From Larimichthys crocea (Eukaryota; Chordata; Actinopteri; Sciaenidae), in the NCBI RefSeq assembly GCF_000972845.2, contig NC_040028.1:20364210-20428209 (forward strand): a stretch of DNA of 64,000 nt. Direction: 5' to 3'. A program made the position numbers and the translations under genes. Under the pieces are notes generated by a model. The model was not told the DNA's origin, made no database searches, and saw only the letters and a program-made list of their open reading frames with translations. Shown piece by piece: positions 59,221 to 64,000 of this stretch. Numbering within the stretch: position 1 is the first letter of the stretch; each line of letters starts with the position of its first letter.

Positions 59221-60263
59221 GTGAGTCTGAGAGCCCTGTGCGCACCTGGAGGATCCTCCAGAGGGGGGACGGATATTCTCTGTACTGCAACACTTTAACT
59301 GATGTCATGCACAGAAGATCATCTATTATATAAAGTGATTAGAGCTATAAAATGTGCCATGATATAATAAAATATATAATATGCCATAATATAATAAAAT
59401 ATATAATATGCCATAATATAATAAAATATATAATATGCCATAATATAATAAAATATATAATATGCCATAATGTGTACGGAAGCCTGAAGCGGTCATGCAG
59501 TCATACATTTTATCTCCTCTGAGTTAATTTCATTTGTTTTCTCCATATCTCCATGGCAACAAAATTAAAGACATAATTAATTAGAGATCTGGAAAAAAAA
59601 CAAAAGTTTTAGTCTCGTATATTAAATCGTGAATGTTGTCACAATCACAATGATTTAATAAATTAGAGGATTCTTTTGTTTGCTAGAGATCTTTAATTAA
59701 TTATGTTTTGTTTTGGGAAAACAAAGATCACGAGAAAATAACGACATTTGTTATTTCAACATAAAGAACTTTAAAAAACTAAGGAAATTAACTTGCCATC
59801 ATGATAAAATGTATGAAAGTTTGACCTCTTTGGGCTTCCGTATGTACTGTTCATTTCAGATGACTCAAGCCTGCAGCTGGTTATATAAATCTGAGGAAGT
59901 TTCCATTTTATATTTTTAATATTCATGCATTTATTTGAAAGCTTTTACAGACAGAATAAGCAGAATTAGATCCATCTCTTTGTAAACATCAAATATGTCA
60001 TTTTACTTCAGTGATATTTTAAATGTTTCACTTCCATCAGTGAACATTAAGACAGGCTGTCACTGATGTTAACGTTCAGGCTGCATGCACCACAGTCCTG
60101 GACTGCATGCAGTCATTATCACGGGCTGTCAGTAAAGGTCAGGTCTGGTAGTAACATCATTTGTAAGATTGCTCCTGCTCTTTGTGCCCAGCTGAGTATC
60201 ATATGATCACTGCTCAGTTCGAATCATTCTTGGTATCAAAGGTCCAACTCTTCTCTCTTTCAG
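59221..60263 (+). other. c13orf42: C13orf42-homologue intron 2
   Basis: About 1.04 kb with consensus GT and AG ends; holds the 27-bp minisatellite. A 68-codon open frame at 59713-59919 has no support. Confidence 0.8.
59350..59470. repeat. 27-bp AT-rich minisatellite in the C13orf42-homologue intron
   Basis: About four and a half tandem copies of a 27-bp unit of the type ATATGCCATAATATAATAAA plus ATATATA. Adjacent copies are almost identical. Confidence 0.9.
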
Positions 60264-60514
60264 TGGCCTCCAGCTCGGCCGAACACGACCTCCACTCTAA
60301 CTGGGTTCTGCGGGTTCCTCGGGTCGTGGACGGCTCCGAGCAGAAAGCGGTTCCAGACTGTGCCAAAGACAGCTCCAAGAAGAAGAAGAAGAAAAACCAG
60401 AGCGGGTCCACGAGCAGTCGGCTGCAGCTGCAGAGGAACCCGATCCATCTGCCCAAAGTGGTGCAGAGTGCATTCCAGACTCTGCGCTTCAAGCCCAAAT
60501 TAAAAAAGCAGTGA
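60264..60514 (+). CDS. c13orf42: C13orf42 homologue, last exon
   Basis: Acceptor CTCTTTCAG at 60255-60263. Encodes (V)ASSSAEHDLHSNWVLRVPR, a Lys run (SSKKKKKKNQSG) and QRNPIHLPKVVQSAFQTLRF, KPKLKKQ, then TGA at 60512. EHDLHSNWVLRVPR and NPIHLPKVVQSAF match human EHSLHSNWILRAPR- and HPIYLPKAVEGAF-like blocks. Total 272 residues. The fish protein stops right after the KPK motif, whereas the human protein, as I recall it, runs some 50-60 residues further, so the C terminus is shorter here. Basic end suggests nuclear or acidic-partner binding, but that is speculation. Confidence 0.87.
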
Positions 60515-62142
60515 AGCCTGATGGACATTTGACACGAGCCGCAGTAGAACTCAGCCTAGTTTGTATGGACGGACACCATCAGGACAATTAGCATCTACAT
60601 GAAACATTTAAAGGATGTTTAACGACGTGAAGGTAGTGGAGTTAACTCCTCTTGGTCTCAAATGTTCCACAGCAGACATGACAGACTCGTCTTAGTAAGA
60701 AATCCACAATGAGTCAGCACCGGGACCCTGAAACTGAAGCAGCTAAATGGAATCCAGCCATCATTCATTGGTAGAAGAACATATGTACAACATTTGCAAC
60801 GTAGAAACGTGAAACATCAAAACGTTTAGCTCAACTTGAACTCCTCATCTATTATTTTCCCTTTTAAATATTTCATAGTTTCTGAAATATTCTCCTTTTT
60901 TTCTTTGTTACTTGTTTGACCGTTCGATCTTGGACTTTTTTTAAAGGTTTTTCCAACTCTCATCTACTCCGTGACATCATCACATCTCTCATACATTTCG
61001 GCCACGATTCGACTTTTTTAAAGTCGAAATCCAATTAAAACTTTTTCAGCTTCATTTGAAGGCTAGTTAAAATGTTAAAGTGGAATTAGAGAAACCTCAT
61101 TCATGCACTCACATTCAATTTAAACACATTGATTACATTTTTTTCATCTTTCACACTTTTTTACACAATTGCAGTTAAATTTTAATGCAGCTCGGCACCT
61201 TCTCCTCTCTCACGGCATCAAGATTCAGCTGCTTCTTCGGTTCAGCTTCCAGCTGATGCACCATGCTTTGCACTTTCCCAACACGTAAACTTACATTTGG
61301 CTGGAAAACCTTAAAACGTTTTTCAGACATTAAGGGTAATATTTCCCACTCTCATCTCTTCAAAAACCTTCAGCCTCTTCTTCAACAAACAAATTAAAGC
61401 CAGCGATGTGGTATGCATCAGCTTTTCAACATCCAGACTCCTGCCTTCTAGTTTTATTTCCTCTCCGGTGTCATTTGTTTCAAGGATTTTCTCAACAACT
61501 GCAGATTAATTCAAACACCAGCCTCAATCAAACTCTGACTGATGTGCCTCACTTTAAATGAGAAAATAGAACTTCAGTGATTTTTACAGAATAAACTTCA
61601 ACATTCCTCTGACCCCTCGGTTCCTGTGCACACAGAACGTTTCTTTAAAGGCCTCTGAATGGACTTTAATGACAGAAACGTCCTGCATTGTATAAGCAAA
61701 GGAATTTAGGGTGTTCACAGTTTCCAGTTCAAATCTGCAGACTGCATTCCTTCAAGGTATCAAAGCCGGCCGTAAAATGCCAAGTGTCAGTAAGACTGTA
61801 TGAAAGATGAACATATTTCAGAGCGCTGTGTGAATATGTTTCATTTAAGAGTGAAGGTGACGGAGTCAGGGCTGAGTTTATTGAATAGATCTTGAAGAGG
61901 AAGAGCAAACCTTAAAGACATCCAGCATGCTGATGTTTCTGGACGTCTTTAACCTCGTGTTGAGAGATTTGTCCCTCAGATTTCTGACAGAACGAGGGTC
62001 AATTATTTTTCTTAATTCATTTCTTTTGAGGGTTTATTAAATGTTCCAGGGTTGAGGATTAAATAAAGCCTCAATCCTCCGCATGCTTACTGGTATGAAA
62101 AAAGATGAAGCAATGCCATCATTCTCTTCCTTTTTCATTCTT
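60515..62142. other. 3' untranslated and intergenic sequence between convergent genes
   Basis: The C13orf42 homologue (+) and rnaseh2b (-) face each other tail to tail. A canonical AATAAA on the plus strand lies at 61590-61595 and an ATTAAA at about 61034, either of which could end the C13orf42-homologue transcript. Otherwise nothing recognised. Confidence 0.5.
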
Positions 62143-62148
62143 TTTATT
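62143..62148 (-). terminator. rnaseh2b: Polyadenylation signal (AATAAA) of rnaseh2b
   Basis: TTTATT on the plus strand, only about 24 nt beyond the stop codon. Confidence 0.6.
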
Positions 62149-62172
62149 ACAAAAGCAGAAACTATACAACGT

Positions 62173-62283
62173 TCACTTCTTCTCTGTTTTGACCTTGGGG
62201 CTGAAGAAGGACGACATCGTCTTCATGCCCGTCTTGTCCACCTTTGCCAGACTTTTCTGGGCGGCGCTCATCTTCTTTGCCGG
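62173..62283 (-). CDS. rnaseh2b: rnaseh2b last exon: C-terminal PCNA-binding region
   Basis: RNASEH2B is a scaffold subunit of the heterotrimeric ribonuclease H2, which removes ribonucleotides from DNA in the nucleus. This exon encodes PAKKMSAAQKSLAKVDKTGM, KTMSSFFSPKVKTEKK and TGA. The core KMSAAQKSLAKVDKTGMK matches human KMTAAQKALAKVDKSGMK, and MKTMSSFF is the PIP-box-like motif through which RNase H2 binds PCNA. Acceptor ATTCCAG, phase 0. Confidence 0.93.
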   Translation of the reverse strand, partial: PAKKMSAAQKSLAKVDKTGMKTMSSFFSPKVKTEKK

Positions 62284-62493
62284 CTGGAATGAAAAGAGCC
62301 ATGAATTTGTCACATGTTGAAATTTAAGCTGCACAAAAACAGAAACAAATGTCCACGAGGTGTGCCCCCTCTGCCCCATGTGTTTGTTCTACAAAGCTTA
62401 AAGAAAGCGAGAGGAAGACTCGAGGATGAAAGCAAACAAATGATTCTTTTAGCCGTTCAGAGATAATCACTGCTGGTGTTTGTATTCACTCAC

Positions 62494-62571
62494 TTTGCGT
62501 GCAAAGTCTGCACTGTTGAATTTGGTGTAGTCCTCTCCGGCCTCCACCGGTTTGTCTGAGAGTTTCCGCTT
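62494..62571 (-). CDS. rnaseh2b: rnaseh2b internal exon
   Basis: Encodes KRKLSDKPVEAGEDYTKFNS, ADFARK, matching human [21 protein letters not shown]. 78 nt, phase 0 at both ends; acceptor GTTTGGCAG, donor CGCAAA|GTGAGT. Begins with a basic stretch likely to serve in nuclear import. Confidence 0.92.
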
Positions 62572-62749
62572 CTGCCAAACGAGGAAGTAAGAAAAGCTTT
62601 TCATGACAAAGAGCACCAAAGAAACACACACACACACACACGTCATGCTGACACAGGATCAGATGTTAGAGCGAGGTGCAGGACTACACAAAACATGCAG
62701 AGCAGCTTCGACAGCGAGGAAACAGAAGAGAGAGTCGACACCGACGTAC

Positions 62750-62795
62750 CTTGGAAGGAGGTTCTGCCTCCTTTGGGCTCGTGAGTTCTGGTAAC
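62750..62795 (-). CDS. rnaseh2b: rnaseh2b internal exon (46 nt)
   Basis: Encodes (Q)LPELTSPKEAEPPSK, parallel to the human LPEPSASLPNPPSK linker. Acceptor CCGCAG|GTTACC and donor CCAAG|GTACGT; phase 2 in, phase 0 out. Short Pro-rich linker between the folded part and the C-terminal tail. Confidence 0.88.
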
Positions 62796-62883
62796 CTGCG
62801 GGGTGGAACAAAAGAGGCACGTTTGATCTTCAGCACCGCCCGTACATTTAACACCGACCACGATCACAGAGGTCTGAACTTAC

Positions 62884-62965
62884 TGCAAGTGTTTGAGGAG
62901 GGCTTTGCTCAATTCTTCACTGATGTACTCTGATATGAGGCCGTGGGCGTAGCGCAGGTAGTCCT
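62884..62965 (-). CDS. rnaseh2b: rnaseh2b internal exon
   Basis: Encodes (E)[27 protein letters not shown], matching human [20 protein letters not shown]. Acceptor GTGATTCAG, donor TTGCA|GTAAGT; phase 1 in, phase 2 out (82 nt). Part of the helical C-terminal half of the B subunit. Confidence 0.93.
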
Positions 62966-63169
62966 CTGAATCACAGAGACGAGACAACGACAGTAATTAA
63001 AATATGATCCTACTTTATGTTTTTTATAGTTAGAGGTTTGTTCGACGATCATAACTGCAGATATAAACGATGCAATATTACTGCCATCTATTGGTCAGCG
63101 TCCTCTCTGTTGAAAATGAGGAAATGAGGCCTGTAAATGTCTTTTCATAGGAAGGCTGAGTGGACTGAC

Positions 63170-63275
63170 CCTCCTGGTGGTCTGATTCTGACTTCACTCT
63201 GACGTATGTCGTGGATTTGACTCCCTCTCCAACGTAGATATTTCTCTTCTTGAGCGCAGTGACGGTCCTCTCCAC
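63170..63275 (-). CDS. rnaseh2b: rnaseh2b internal exon
   Basis: Encodes VERTVTALKKRNIYVGEGVK, STTYVRVKSESDHQEG, parallel to human [20 protein letters not shown]. Acceptor GATGTAG, donor GGAGG|GTCAGT, a slightly weak donor; phase 0 in, phase 1 out (106 nt). The human residue Ala177, a common Aicardi-Goutieres mutation site, falls in the corresponding TVAALK segment; here the same Ala (TVTALK) is kept. Confidence 0.92.
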
Positions 63276-63361
63276 CTACATCATCAAACACAGAAACTAC
63301 ATGAAACTCCGATGTCTGAAACCAACACAGAGCACAGACGTTTATGTTTGGTGACGAGTAC

Positions 63362-63426
63362 CTTCTTCTCCAACCAAATCATCGTCTTCTCTTCGCTGTA
63401 TCGATGGAACTTCATGTTTGCCACCT
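63362..63426 (-). CDS. rnaseh2b: rnaseh2b internal exon
   Basis: Encodes (E)VANMKFHRYSEEKTMIWLEK, K, matching human YYKYSKEKTLKWLEKK. Acceptor TTCGCAG, donor AAGAAG|GTACTC; phase 1 in, phase 0 out (65 nt). Confidence 0.92.
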
Positions 63427-63511
63427 CTGCGAATATGAAACGCAGCATTTAAAACAACCAATCAGCAGAAATTCAAAGTTTAGTGATGTTGGCGTCAAAA
63501 CTAAACGTCAC

Positions 63512-63626
63512 CTTTTTCCTCCGCGACGTGGCGCAGGGAGGACAGGGAGCGTGTGCAGCTCAGCAGCCTCGAACAAGCAGGGAAGTCCTCGTCCATGATG
63601 ACCTGATCCACAGGCTGGAACTTCCC
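63512..63626 (-). CDS. rnaseh2b: rnaseh2b internal exon (most 5' in window)
   Basis: Encodes GKFQPVDQVIMDEDFPACSR, LLSCTRSLSSLRHVAEEK, matching human [20 protein letters not shown] and HHVTEEKG. Acceptor CTGCCTCAG, donor AAAAAG|GTGACG; phase 0 in, phase 1 out (115 nt). Together the seven exons give the C-terminal 200 residues; roughly 105 N-terminal residues lie beyond the right end. Confidence 0.93.
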
Positions 63627-64000
63627 CTGAGGCAGAAGTAAAAAGATAAAACGGATAATTGAAAGATTCTGAGGTTAATTGTTTTTGCATTCTCCTCTGC
63701 GGCAGAGCTCTTGGTCTTCCTTTCCTGACGATACATTCAAAGTTCTTGATATTTTCCAGATAAAATGACCTTCATGTCTTAAAGTAATGATGGACTGTTG
63801 ATTCTTTTTGCTTAGTTGAATATTTCTTGTCATAATATGAATTACTACAATAGTCAAATAGAGCTATTTACTTTACGCAAACACTTCCTTAACTCTGACG
63901 CCCTACCGGGCACATTACGTTGTTTCTCTCTCCAGACTCTGTTCAATTTTTCTGGTTCATGTTCTTCTAAATATGCTTCTACATTGTAAATTGTAAATCA
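63627..64000 (-). other. rnaseh2b: rnaseh2b intron running off the window
   Basis: No further rnaseh2b exon was recognised. Sequence is AT-rich and unremarkable. Confidence 0.6.

Noticed and set aside
58538..59308. 256-codon minus-strand frame
   Set aside because: Antisense of the C13orf42-homologue exons 1 and 2; the plus strand shows proper splice sites and conserved protein.

Overview
The window is vertebrate nuclear DNA, almost certainly from a ray-finned (teleost, probably percomorph) fish. Genes are split by GT-AG introns, (CA/TG)n microsatellites are very dense, and the interspersed repeats are of teleost type (tRNA-derived SINEs, CR1/L2-like LINEs, pogo-, Tc1- and hAT-type transposons, several MITE families). 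Recognisable proteins match vertebrate genes. Identifications rest on remembered family sequences and reading-frame and splice logic; no alignment was run.

Layout. From 1 to about 35.6 kb lies the 3' part of il1rapl1 (+ strand): a large intron (1-21289), the exons for the last Ig domain (21290-21422, 25671-25816), the transmembrane exon (28720-28863), the first TIR exon (30821-30991) and the last exon with the rest of the TIR and the C-terminal tail (33426-34147). A frame-preserving 45-nt candidate microexon sits between the two TIR exons (32823-32867). Convergent to it is two-exon nr0b1/dax1 (- strand, 41297 to 39879), whose short intron holds a roughly 310-nt GA-rich (pyrimidine on the mRNA strand) satellite abutting the splice acceptor. 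Next comes about 13 kb of repeat-rich intergenic DNA with a hAT element, a truncated L2-like LINE and MITEs. The TLR7-9/IRF5 adaptor gene tasl (CXorf21) follows as a single coding exon (- strand, 55542 to 54598) with a predicted non-coding leader exon. Then come a three-exon C13orf42 homologue (+, 58583-60514) and the 3' seven coding exons of rnaseh2b (-, 63626 to 62173), which runs off the right end.

The order il1rapl1 - nr0b1 - tasl matches human Xp21 (IL1RAPL1 - NR0B1 - TASL - GK), while C13orf42 - RNASEH2B are neighbours on human 13q14, so a synteny junction lies between about 56.6 and 58.3 kb. The genes are functionally unrelated: a synaptic adhesion receptor, an orphan nuclear co-repressor, a lysosomal innate-immune adaptor, an uncharacterised protein and a ribonuclease H2 subunit.

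The points most worth a second look are the candidate TIR BB-loop microexon, the UG-repeat and NAGNAG acceptor arrangement at the il1rapl1 transmembrane exon, the giant pyrimidine tract in the nr0b1 intron, the divergent pLxIS motif of tasl, and two abutting RFX X-box motifs upstream of the C13orf42 homologue.
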